Assembly (NCBI GenBank): GCA_003024985.2
Contig: PXIH01S0000041.1
DNA length: 17,733 nucleotides
From: Euperipatoides rowelli
Taxonomy: Eukaryota; Onychophora; Udeonychophora; Euonychophora; Peripatopsidae
Reading direction: 5' to 3' (one strand)
The position numbers were made by a program, and so were the translations under genes. The notes under the pieces were generated by a model that saw only the letters and a program-made list of their open reading frames with translations, did no database searches and was not told the origin of the DNA. This document shows positions 8,780-16,870 of the stretch, piece after piece (within the stretch, counting starts at the first letter, position 1; each line of letters begins with the position of its first letter).

Positions 8780-9163
8780 TCTCCTATATAAAAGAGAAAA
8801 TTTGTCCTTCTGTCTGTCTATACAAATCCACAGTTTACAAGCCAGGATCGTGAAACTTTACAGAAGGGCGTATTAAAATACGGCGGAGGCAACTAAAAAA
8901 ATTTGAAATCAAAATTAATTACGGTTAATTTTTAATTAATTAAAAACCGTTAAAATACCGGGCCACGCCGGGTAGTTTTTATACAAATCGACAGTTTACA
9001 AGCGTAGATCATGTCGGGTAGTTTCTATACAAATCGACAGTTTACAAGCGTAGATCGTGAAATTTTACAGACGGGCGTATTAAAACACGGCCGAGGCAAC
9101 TGAAAAAATTTGAAATCGAAATTAACCCTTAAAATGCCGGGCAACGTCGGGTACTTCAGCTAG
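8780..9163 (+). mobile_element. Non-autonomous Helitron, 384 bp
   Basis: It begins TCTCCTATATAAAAGAG followed by TTTGTCCTTCTGTCTGTC, a standard Helitron 5' form starting with TC. It ends CCGGGCAACGTCGGGTACTT then CAGCTAG, that is, a GC-rich hairpin a few bases before a CTAG terminus. The host bases are A before (8779) and T after (9164), the expected A/T insertion site without duplication. No Rep/helicase is encoded, so it would depend on a master element. The interior holds two and a fraction copies of its own 3' module (8819-8974, a shortened one at 8980-9021, and 9026-9163), each starting TATACAAATC and ending with the hairpin and GGGTA. It lies inside TIR element copy 2. Confidence 0.9.
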
Positions 9164-9471
9164 TTATGAATAAAGTATATTTTTAAAAAAAAAATCCCTT
9201 TTCAAATACGCTTTTTAATTTTTTTAAATAATCTTCTTATAATAACTTTAAAATTAATTGAATCAGTTGGAAAATATCAAAACAATTATTGCAATACGAT
9301 GATTTCAAACTAAAATTAATCAAAAACAACAGCGTGTCTACTCTACTTAGAAAACCTAAGATGATTGGTTCAATGGCTAACAAGACGGAGGGCAAACGCA
9401 GAGTTCTGCATAAAACTTGGATTTTTTTTTTCAATTTTACGGCCGACGGCGGATGTCTCTCCGTCCTTTAA

Positions 9472-10087
9472 CCCTGCAGTCATCACGGTCAGAAAGTTAC
9501 ATGAGTAGTCGCGGTGTATCTGTGAGATACATGTTTGTATTTTCTCCTTTTTTTAATATTTAATCTTTGCAAATCAAATTAATATGATAAAATTCTTTAA
9601 TCTCTGACAATTGCATGCTCTTAAATGATATTTTGACACAATATATGTATTTTTATTACAAAACAAAATAATCGGGAAAAGTATGAAAAAAAAGTTACAT
9701 TAGTAGTCGTGGTATTTGATAGATACAATATCTTATTAAAAAAATAAGAATAACGACACATTTAGAAGAAAAAAAAATATTTCATGAATAATGTTTTGCT
9801 TCAATAACTAAAATAAGTTAAAAAAAAGCAATAATATTATTTGAAGGAAAATTAATATTAATTAAAATTAAAAAAAAATTACGTGAGTCGTCGCAGTGTA
9901 TCTGACAGATATAACCAATAAAATCATTATACTCATTGCCGTCACAATACTGGCTAATTGACAGATGTAAAAACTCATTAATTCAGGCACATATAAGACT
10001 GTATAATATTCTAGCTCAGCACATTAGCTAGAAAGACACTTTTGAAACGGAATTAATTATCTCACAGATACCGTGATGACTGCAAGG
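9472..10087. mobile_element. piggyBac-like non-autonomous element, 616 bp
   Basis: The left end CCCTGCAGTCATCACGGT (9472-9489) and the reversed right end CCTTGCAGTCATCACGGT (10070-10087) match at 17 of 18 bases. The element is preceded by TTAA (9468-9471) and followed by TCAA (10088-10091), consistent with the piggyBac family's TTAA target duplication with one later mutation. CCCT next to TTAA also fits that family. A 15-bp near-palindrome of the form GTATCTGTGAGATAC occurs near both ends and twice between. No transposase is present. It interrupts TIR element copy 2, and copy 1 shows the unoccupied counterpart at about 6708-6713. Confidence 0.85.
9496..9912 (+). repeat. Three spaced copies of a motif of about 35 bp inside the piggyBac-like element
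   Basis: The copies begin at 9496, 9694 and 9879, 198 and 185 bp apart, and share GTTACATGAGTAGTCGCGGT followed by GTATCTGTGAGATAC-like sequence with increasing divergence. The sequence between copies is AT-rich and does not align by eye. A fourth, partial and reversed copy of the palindromic part lies at 10057-10071 beside the right terminus. Subterminal repeats of this kind could be transposase-binding sites; that role is inferred. Confidence 0.75.
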
Positions 10088-10268
10088 TCAATAGTGCATG
10101 ACTGACTGCCCCAGTGTGCATAATATTACGCAAAGCTCTACATTTTCACGCAATGGATGAGCATTGTACAGAAGTATTAATGTGTCTTTAGAGATGATAG
10201 TGGGTTGTTTGAATATATGGAATATATGGCAATGGGAAGAAAAAAAATATTACAGCTAATAATAATAT

Positions 10269-11026
10269 TTTAATGTATTCTAAGTTTGCGATTTCATAAT
10301 TATAAACAAAAAAAGAGAGAATGATATAAATAGGAATAATTTAAGATTATTTCCTGAAATTTTCTTTCAGTATACAGTATTTCACTGTCAACATTTACTT
10401 CATTTAAATTTTATTTTTCTATTGGTATGGAAGGTGTATGTCAGTAATAATATCCCATCAATACTATACATTATATTTTGTGTAAGACTTAGTTGTCTGG
10501 AATATTATACGGTTGTTTATTCTAAACTATTTTTATACCTCCCTGCACCCACCGCGCTTTTTAATATAAACTTTGTAATTTATTTTTAATGAATAACAAA
10601 CTTTTTTAAAAAGGGAATTGCGTCAGATAAATTCATTTTATAATTATTAGAAACAAAAATAATAATACAGAATTAAAATTAGAATTATTAATAAAATATT
10701 GATAAGAGAAATAAATACAGGTAAAGTACATTTTAATTAAAAAGTTAGAATAAAGTTTCAGTTGCAATTAAAATAAATTTAAAATAAATACAATGTAATA
10801 TCTAGATATAGAATTATTAACTAATTACAGAAAATAGTATATAAATGATTAAATGTTTAACCTGTCCTTTTCCTGAGAATTTGGGGTGGGGGGGGGGAGG
10901 GGGAAAGGAAAGAAGTTCCATGTAAGTAACCAATGAATTTTGATTTTAAAAAGTAAAATCAAAATTTATATCATTCTCTCTTTTTTTGTTTATAATTATG
11001 AAATCGCAAACTTAGAATACATTAAA
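10269..11026. mobile_element. 758-bp foldback unit with perfect 63-bp inverted repeats
   Basis: Bases 10269-10331 are, as far as I can read, an exact reverse complement of 10964-11026 (words TAAGTTTGCGATTTCATAAT and AACAAAAAAAGAGAGAATGA). The 632-bp interior is AT-rich, with no protein-like frame, a G-rich tract at 10883-10905 and a 13-bp hairpin at 10936-10966 beside the right arm. Outside the arms, left (AAT)n faces right (CAT)n, and no target duplication is apparent. Long perfect arms suggest a recent non-autonomous DNA transposon, or arms kept alike by gene conversion. The superfamily is unknown. Confidence 0.7.
10883..10905 (+). repeat. G-rich tract, potential G-quadruplex
   Basis: The + strand carries GGGG, T, then a run of ten G, A, and five G. 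Guanine runs of this type can fold into a quadruplex. It is isolated in very AT-rich sequence and lies inside the foldback unit. Homopolymer length may be an assembly approximation. Confidence 0.6.
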
Positions 11027-11824
11027 TCATCATCATCAACCCTGTAAAGTTCAATTTTAAAGTAATCAAAATCAACAGGAGAAAAGATAACAAAAATATT
11101 TTATCTTCTTTTATTTCCCAACAATTGCAGTTCATTTTATAAATAAATGAAAAAAACTTTAATAATTTTAATTTTAATAAAAAAAAATCAATAACATTTT
11201 TTTACATTATCATATCAATTCCATAAAGAAAATCTATTTGCAGTGGAGTGATCCTGCACCGCCATTGTTATCAGGGAAATAAATTCAACACATTATTATT
11301 CATAAAGAAAAAAAAAAACCTTGACACAGATGGGTGCTAGAGGGTGCATCCACAGGTTGTGAATATTTGGAATGACTCCCAGATATGGGGGCTGGCTGCA
11401 AATATATCGAATAAGCAGTCGCAGACAAACCAATGACAATCCATATTGTTCGTTTACATGTAACATTGTTAGTCAGTGAACATCACACTAGTCTCAAATT
11501 ATTTTTAAAATTAGAGGAGATCCCCCCCCCCCTATAAGTGCTTATCTCTGATCAAACTAAAGGCAAACACACCATTCCGCAAAATGTTTGGACTGCTCAT
11601 AGAGCTCTTATAAGAGCTTTGTGGGACTGCTCAACTATCAAAATCACTGGGCTGCTCTACTCTTCCAGTCTGCTCGTGCTTGCAAGTGTCATGATTTTTG
11701 GGGAAATATTAATTTATAGAGTTAGATCATGTGTTCTACTTGTAGTGTAATCTGGCTATTTGTAGTCTTGATTTACAAAAAATAAAAACAAGTTTTCAGT
11801 ATTACAATTTTTAATGGTGCCAAG
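11027..11824. other. Unannotated sequence
   Basis: Contains a short CAT run at 11027-11038, a C-run at about 11523-11532, a perfect 16-bp palindrome AGCTCTTATAAGAGCT at 11603-11618 and several CTGCTC words at about 11590-11680. The region at about 11225-11420 is less AT-rich than its neighbours. No protein, RNA or known element was recognised; the 70-codon frame at 11538-11750 has no recognisable motif. Confidence 0.4.
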
Positions 11825-12085
11825 ACTCTGGATCCTACAATTACAGACCAATCTCAGTGCTCCCCGTATTAAGTAAAATTCTGGTAAGAGGGATCAAAAT
11901 TCAATTGCAAGATTATTGTACTCATACTTAATATTATCCAAATAACAAAGTGGTTTCAGGAAGTTTCATCCACAGAGACTTGTCTGTTAACAATAAACGG
12001 ACAAATGGGCTGCACATGTTTAAAATGAAAATTCGATTGCAGTAATAACTTTAGTTCTAGCTGTAAAGAGCAATATCATGACATA
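11825..12085 (+). pseudogene. Non-LTR retrotransposon RT relic (fingers region)
   Basis: The frame at 11839-11883 reads NYRPISVLPVLSKIL, the classic first RT block of LINE elements. It is followed by QSGFRKFH at 11946-11969 and, after a -1 frame change, STETCLLTI at 11969-11995, together equivalent to QSGFRxxHSTETALL. A later stretch, AVITLVLAVKSNIM near 12030-12075, matches the position of the VLLDFSKAFD block with the aspartate lost. Stops and frame changes show it is dead. Nothing of the palm YADD block or C-terminus follows; the next sequence is Ty3/gypsy gag, so it is truncated at both ends. The YRPISVLPVLSK form is common in CR1/jockey-like elements. It is distinct from the other RT relics here. 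Confidence 0.85.
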
Positions 12086-12159
12086 AGGTTCAGATAAGAT
12101 CCCAAAATATGGAAGTAATGACAAGTTTAAATAAGCAAACTTGAAATGTGATAGTAATA

Positions 12160-12745
12160 AACAGTTATGGAAACTTGAACTTCTAGAGGGGAATAGACAA
12201 GTGGATTATAATGCATCTTCTATAAAGGATGTTAAAGATAAACTAACTGAAGAAGTTAAGCATGTGAGAGATTAGTTTGAAAATATAACTATAAATTCAT
12301 TGGTGTAACTAAAGTGTTAGAGATGCCTGTGTATTCAAATCGTGAAAATAGATCAATATCACCACTAAATATAGAGGAAATGGTGGAGGAATATTTTAGG
12401 CTGTTGGGAGTGCCTAAACTTTTTGGTCAAAGTTTAAGAAGGATCATATTGTAATGGTACCATGGAATTAACGCAAATATTTTGACTTGGGCTGAATTTA
12501 AGATTAAATTCTTAGAAGAATATAGTCGACCATCTAGAAGGATGGAATATGAAGTAGAGTTGGAAAACTTTATATATACAGTATATAGATGCTAAAGAGT
12601 TGGTTAGACTAGCGTATGATCACATTTCAGAGGAACAAGTGGTGAAAATCAGTTTGCGAAAAATGAATCCAGAATATTATGATTTGATGCATGAGTGCAT
12701 AGTTATAGTGAGACAATTAACACATAAGGCCAAAGAAATGTAGAG
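12160..12745 (+). pseudogene. gag: Ty3/gypsy gag relic (capsid)
   Basis: Degenerate capsid gene of an LTR retrotransposon; gag normally forms the particle in which the RNA is copied. Coding-like pieces in shifting frames include a charged stretch near 12165-12280 (VKDKLTEEVKHVRD), WAEFKIKFLEEY at 12488-12533, matching the W..F...F...Y block of Ty3/gypsy gag, and HISEEQVVKISLRKMNPEYY from 12621. Several stops and frame changes separate them. A possible remnant of the CCHC zinc knuckle follows at 13051-13095, where two cysteines remain but the full pattern is lost. The downstream protease, RT, RNase H and integrase remnants are in the expected order and on the same strand. Confidence 0.78.
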
Positions 12746-13180
12746 ATTATAGCTTTGAAATGGTGAGTTGAGGTTGAGGACAATCAGATGGTTCCATTAA
12801 GAGGAAATATGAATTATGTAAATTATGGTAGAGAAATAATAATACTTTGAATCAGTCTAATATTATGGGAAGTTTGACAGTTGGTAGAGGTAGTGCAGCA
12901 AGAAGACCATATCAAAGGCTAGCTAGCCCATTATGAAGGACAGATGGAGGTGGAGGTGCTGTTGGCAGTGTGAATGGCTGAAATGGAGTAGGAGGTGACT
13001 CACAAAATTACAGCAGTGAAACAATAAATATGGTCCAGCATGGGGAAATGTACAGATGTGTGGGAAATTTTAATAAAATGCAATGTTTTATGCAATATAT
13101 ATATTTTAATATTAACAATTGATTAGGGGTAAATAATAGGGTGGAGGAAGAGAAAAATTAACCATTGATGGGTGAGATAA
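12746..13180 (+). pseudogene. Ty3/gypsy gag-protease linker, decayed nucleocapsid
   Basis: Lies between the capsid and protease remnants. It contains a glycine-rich, GGTGGAGGTG-type stretch near 12948-12960, and at 13051-13095 a sequence reading YRCVGNFNKMQCFMQ that fits a decayed CCHC zinc knuckle by position. No intact zinc finger is present. Assignment rests mainly on its place in the element. Confidence 0.5.
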
Positions 13181-13790
13181 ATTAATTGAGTTTAAAGTCA
13201 GTATCTATGGGTGTGTGTTTTGGGCAAGAAGTGACACAGTGGCAGCTGCCAGCTTTGTGTCAGCAATATGGAATTATGTGTGGGTGAATGGGAATAAAGG
13301 TTATGGCTCAATAGTGGTTGATAAGGAAGGACTGCAAGTAGTGCTGGCAGAAGAGGTTAGTAAATTTAAAACAAATAGTGTAATTAATTAGACATTTAAA
13401 TTTGTAGAGTGTACTGCTTGCATAAATAATTTTCATAAGCACAAATCAAAGTAATATTGGGAATAGATTTTTTGGAAAGATATGTGATTTACTATGGATA
13501 CGATATCTCAATGCACAGGAATGGCAGGAGTTGATAGACAGAAATAAGAAACTGAAGATGGAAAGGCTCAAGATGAAATGATGTGTGTAAAAGCCAGGAG
13601 GAAGGTTGGCTGAATGAAGAAGGAATATGTGATCAAATGTTAGCTCAATCAAAACATGATGGTTTACAAGAAGTAAAAGTAGGTACTAGGGAAAAACAGA
13701 GGGTTGAGGAAATGGAGTAAGATGAAAAATTTAGAGAAGGAGTTAGACATTAATTTGCATACGATATCTATTTCAAAGGGAAAGCCAATG
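13181..13790 (+). pseudogene. pol: Ty3/gypsy aspartic protease relic and linker to RT
   Basis: The protease normally cuts the Gag-Pol polyprotein. At 13221-13259 the frame reads WARSDTVAAASFV, which aligns with the (L/V)DTGAxxSF(I/V) catalytic block: the aspartate and threonine remain, but the essential glycine reads valine. Further on, ILGIDFLERY at 13454-13483 matches the conserved ILGxDFL block near the protease C-terminus. A frame with in-frame stops links them. Altered active site and stops mean it is non-functional. The stretch after 13500 reads as a charged linker toward RT with several frame changes. Confidence 0.75.
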
Positions 13791-14540
13791 GCAGAGATCA
13801 TATCAACATACTTCAAAATTGAAGGCTGTGATTAGAGAATAAATGAAAGAGATATTGTCATTAGGAGTCATAGACCAAAGTGTAATAAATTGGGCAGCAC
13901 CAGTGGTCCTGGTTATAAAAAAAAGCAACCAGATGAATATAAATTTTGCGTAGACTATAGGAACTTGAATAAGGTCACTGTTGATGATAAATTTTTCATG
14001 CCTATGATGCATGAACAAGTGATGCGAAGGTAGGTTCAAGTTTATATTGGGGGGGGGGGGTAGATTTAGATCATTGGGATATTCCCAAAACAGCATTTAT
14101 AAAAGCAGAGAGTCTATATTAGTTTGAAAATATGCCATTTGAATTGAAGAATGTGGGATCAACATTTTGTAGGCTCATAACAGAGATATTTGGATATGTT
14201 AGGAAAGATTGCTTATAGTTTTGTGGATGACATCATAGTGTATTCAGGAAGTTATGAAACACACTTTCCATGTTTTAACATTTAATTTATGAAACAGTTT
14301 TAAGGGTAAACTAATCAAAATGCAGTTTGACATGTGAAAGCACCAAATTCCTGGAACATATTTGGGGTTCAATGGGTTAGAGGTGAACCTAGAGAAAGTA
14401 TTATTAGTGAAGAAATTTCCTAAGCCTACAAGTGTGAAACAAGTGATAAGTATTTTAAGTCTTACTGGACGGTATCATAACTTTATATCTAGGTTTTCTA
14501 TAGTGTCACCCCTTACATGATTTATAAAAGAAAGATATGA
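13791..14540 (+). pseudogene. pol: Ty3/gypsy reverse transcriptase relic
   Basis: RT blocks appear in order. SLGVIDQSVINWAAPVVLV spans about 13858-13914 and FCVDYRNLNKVT 13944-13979. The palm block after the G-run at 14050 is decayed (VDLDHWDIPKTAF). MPFELKN at about 14132-14152 matches MPFGLKN, FVDDIIVYS at 14220-14246 is a recognisable YVDD catalytic box, and FPKPTSVKQVISILSLTGRY near 14415-14475 followed by FISRFS is the connection toward RNase H. Frame changes occur around 13917-13925 and near the G-run, and stops occur elsewhere. The blocks are clearly Ty3/gypsy type. A homopolymer G-run at 14049-14060 interrupts the palm. Confidence 0.9.
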
Positions 14541-14935
14541 AGTGGAAAAAGAAATAGCAGAAGGAAAAAGGATTCAGAGGTCTCAAATTAGAACTGATGT
14601 CACCACCCATTTTACGAGTTCCATATTTTGACTTGGAATGTATATTTAGAACAGATGCATCATTGATAGGGCTAGTCGCAGTGCTCAGGAACAAGATGAA
14701 GTATGGAGCAGGGGTTTGCAAAAAGACTGAAAAAATTATTCAAATATTCAGTTATAGTTGTTGATAGTGGTATGGGTTGTGAAGCAATTTTGAGAATATC
14801 CTTTGTTATAGAGACAGACTATTCAGCTATAACATGCCTGATGAATCTAAAAGATGACAAGGTGAGTGCTTCTACTCACAGAATATAACTATGAAATAAG
14901 ACATAATAGGTACTGGATAAGTTGAGCTCAGGAAT
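14541..14935 (+). pseudogene. pol: Ty3/gypsy RNase H relic
   Basis: The RNase H domain degrades the RNA strand during reverse transcription. ELMSPPILRVPYFDLECIF then RTDASLIGLVAVL at about 14590-14685 matches the (L/S)PPxLxxPxFxxxFxLxTDASxxGLGAVL block, retaining the TDAS aspartate. Further on, FVIETDYSAITCLMNLKD at about 14800-14855 matches the FxxxTDHxALxxLxNxKD block. A frame change separates them around 14700-14745. The following region, to about 14935, decays with stops. The minus-strand frame overlapping 14506-14721 is an antisense frame. Confidence 0.85.
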
Positions 14936-15495
14936 GATATAGAACAGGATTAAATAGATATTGACAGAATGGTATTGGGATTGCTAAAAATGTGTAATTC
15001 CATAGTAGGACAGTGTGGCCAGATAAATATTAATGAAGCAGGAAAGAGACCAGTTGATAAGGGCTCAGCAGGAAGATGAGTATTTAAAAAAAAAAGTTAA
15101 ATATTGTCTAAATAATTTAATGGTAGTAACAGATAAAGATGAAGTGAAAGATAAAGAAATGAGTCAAGAGTACTACATTCAAGATAGAATGTTTTATTTC
15201 AGAAAGGAAGGAGGGAAATTGAGAACAATGTTAGTATTGTTGTATGTAATAGAGCAGATTTTAGCAGAGTTCCATGTGGGCATCTGGGTGTAGATAAGAC
15301 CTTGGCACAAATCATCAAGAGAACAATTGGCCTAGTAAGCGAAAGTATATAATGTATTACTTGTAACATGTGACAGGTGTCAGAAGGTCAATGATTCTTA
15401 GAAGTCAGCAAGATTGATGCAGTCAGTGATAAGTCATGAGCCAACTTACTCGATAGGGATTGATTTGATGGAGCCTTTTCCTAGAAGTAGTTGAT
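14936..15495 (+). pseudogene. pol: Ty3/gypsy integrase relic, N-terminal part only
   Basis: The integrase inserts the DNA copy into the genome. An open frame at 15033-15293 covers the region before the zinc-binding domain (QQEDEYLKKK, then YYIQDRMFYFRKEG). From about 15247 the HHCC domain follows with frame changes: QILAEFHVG, then LGVDKTLAQIIKRT, then VTCDRCQKVND at about 15365-15397. TYSIGIDLMEPFPRSS at about 15443-15490 is the start of the catalytic core and keeps the first aspartate. Sequence then changes to a different retroelement near 15500, so most of the core and C-terminus are missing. No 3' LTR was recognised. Confidence 0.85.
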
Positions 15496-15790
15496 GATCT
15501 CTCAGAGAAATAAGCAATTTGAGGGAGAGGGTGATGGCATTAGGAGTGAGGTATTGTGGGCACATAGTGAAAATATTGGAAGGGCACCTACTGCAAAGAA
15601 TATACACATATAGGACCAAGGAAAAAATAATGGGAAGACCCCACTTTACATGGATTACCTGCCTACAGGATGATATAAGAAAATGGGGAATCAAGGAATA
15701 AGAGGGAAGATACTGTATATTAGAAGCTAAAGGAACAACAGTGGAAGTATTCAAACAAGTATTTCAAATGAAAAACTCTAATTCTAACTA
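15496..15790 (+). pseudogene. C-terminal tail relic of another non-LTR retrotransposon
   Basis: The open frame at 15519-15701 contains GHIVKILEGHLLQRIY then GRPHFTWITCLQDDIRKWGI. The GH(V/I)xRMxxxR...GRPxxRWxxxxxxD block is a hallmark of the C-terminal tail of jockey/RTE-like endonuclease-reverse transcriptases that are abundant in insects. It begins near 15500, where the Ty3/gypsy integrase match breaks off, so either it inserted there or a deletion joined the two. The sequence up to about 15790 may be its tail. No RT catalytic block is present. Confidence 0.72.
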
Positions 15791-16117
15791 TATAGAAAAA
15801 GTTTAATCTAAAAAACCCAAAAATTCTACATTGACTCAAATATTTGTCATTTTATAAATTGTCTAGAATGCATAATTACATGAAAATTTAATGAGTCGCA
15901 TTTATGTAAAGTTGATATGTGTTTTTGAATTAATGAATTAGGGTCAAGTGATAGGTGTATGCGCATGCATGATGACATCTTTCTCCTGCTTTGACTGACA
16001 TATGGTAACCAAGCATGTGTAACTCAACCCAAGATGATGGACGATGGATCAAGAGACTGACCACAAAAATCAAAAATCACTTTTTAAAATAACTTTTTTA
16101 ATTTAGGGGAACGATGC
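15791..16117. other. Unannotated AT-rich sequence
   Basis: No coding block, RNA gene or repeat pair was recognised. A GCGCATGCATG palindromic word near 15961 is probably chance. Confidence 0.4.
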
Positions 16118-16146
16118 TATTATTATTATTATTATTATTATTATTA
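16118..16146 (-). repeat. (TAA)n microsatellite, probable 3' tail of the minus-strand LINE
   Basis: About nine to ten perfect trinucleotides. Read on the minus strand it is (TAA)n, located about 190 bp downstream of the stop codon of the retroelement relic at 16335. Some LINEs, notably the I clade, end in TAA repeats. The association by position is inference. The leucine-rich frame at 16114-16305 is a translation of this repeat and is not a gene. Confidence 0.6.
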
Positions 16147-16334
16147 CAAGCATTCCTTTTCATAACTCTAGCCCAAACACGAATGTGCGTTACATTACAT
16201 ATTTCTATGATTATAAATGTATCACCAAAAATAAATAAAACAATAAGGAAAAAAATATATAAGAAAAGAAATAAAAGAAAGAATATTAAACTTATTATAC
16301 GATAAATAACATTAAGAAAGAATTACAGTTCAGT

Positions 16335-16870
16335 TTACAAATGAATGTTCTTATTATATACTTTAAAATGTGAATATATAGGAAAATCCATAACTCTCTT
16401 GGTGTTAGCAAAAGGTAGTCTTAGAAAATCTGAATTTTTTATACTTCTTCCTGATGGTTGTAAATGTCTGGGTGGTTTTAAATCAGTGAAAGACTCTAAG
16501 AAAGTGAATTTCTTATGAAGCATGACTCTTCTAGATTCCAGTGTCTCTAAGGACTGGAAATTAAGAGCGACATATTTGCCCTTATATTGGCATCCCTATT
16601 AACATCAAAACTTTGTTTTGTTTGTTTTTTTCAATATCTTAATTAAGGGTTTTTGATATTACTGAGTGCCAGACTGGTGCACCATACTCTAAGATGGGTC
16701 TGATAAAAGATGTATATAACATTTTCAGTATATGTTTTACAATACCAATCTTCTCGTTGTATATATTAAGTATACTATTTTATTTGTTCTAGAGATAATA
16801 TAGCTTATATGATGTTCCACTTCATATCATTTTGTATAATGATCCCTAATAATTAATTTAAAAGATGTGT
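16335..16870 (-). pseudogene. Non-LTR retrotransposon pol relic, C-terminal part
   Basis: On the minus strand LGIIIQNDMKWN (16814-16849) corresponds to the LGVxIxxxLxWxxH block after the RT palm. FIRPILEYGAPVW (16669-16707) is the characteristic LxRxxLEYAxxVW block. SLETLESRRVMLHKKF (about 16507-16555) matches LxxLxxRRxxLxxxF. The final frame 16335-16523 ends with LRLPFANTKRVMDFPIYS, resembling the VPFARTxRYxxSxIPY tail typical of such elements. Two frame changes separate the blocks (after PVW and before KGKYV). The YADD box and all upstream parts are absent, so the copy is 5' truncated. It differs from the 1080-2115 relic at the C-terminus (no VWNSIP block), so it is a different family. Confidence 0.85.

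Larger units (their letters stand above)
8387..10180. mobile_element. Unrecognised TIR element, copy 2, split by two later insertions
   Basis: This is the second copy of the element at 5795-6810. Its ends are imperfect inverted repeats over about 45 bp: the left arm around 8416-8460 (GATCCGTTAATGCG, then GAGAGATTAGCGTTAAT) matches the reversed right arm around 10110-10160 (CATCCATTGCG, then GTAGAGCTTTGCGTAAT). A 384-bp Helitron (8780-9163) and a 616-bp piggyBac-like element (9472-10087) sit inside it. Removing both leaves about 790 bp. The right block continues across the piggyBac-like insertion: CTCCGTCCTTTAA joins TAGTGCATGACTGACTG, parallel to CTCCGTCTTTGAATTGTACA in copy 1. No coding sequence is visible. 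The superfamily is not assigned. Confidence 0.68.

Noticed and set aside
11603-11618. 16-bp perfect palindrome AGCTCTTATAAGAGCT as a regulatory site
   Set aside because: Isolated single copy with no gene nearby; no basis for a function.
13803-14096. 97-codon minus-strand frame
   Set aside because: It is antisense to the Ty3/gypsy RT relic, whose conserved blocks lie on the + strand.
16114-16305. Leucine-rich open frame
   Set aside because: It is the translation of a TAT/TTA microsatellite followed by lysine/asparagine-rich AT sequence.
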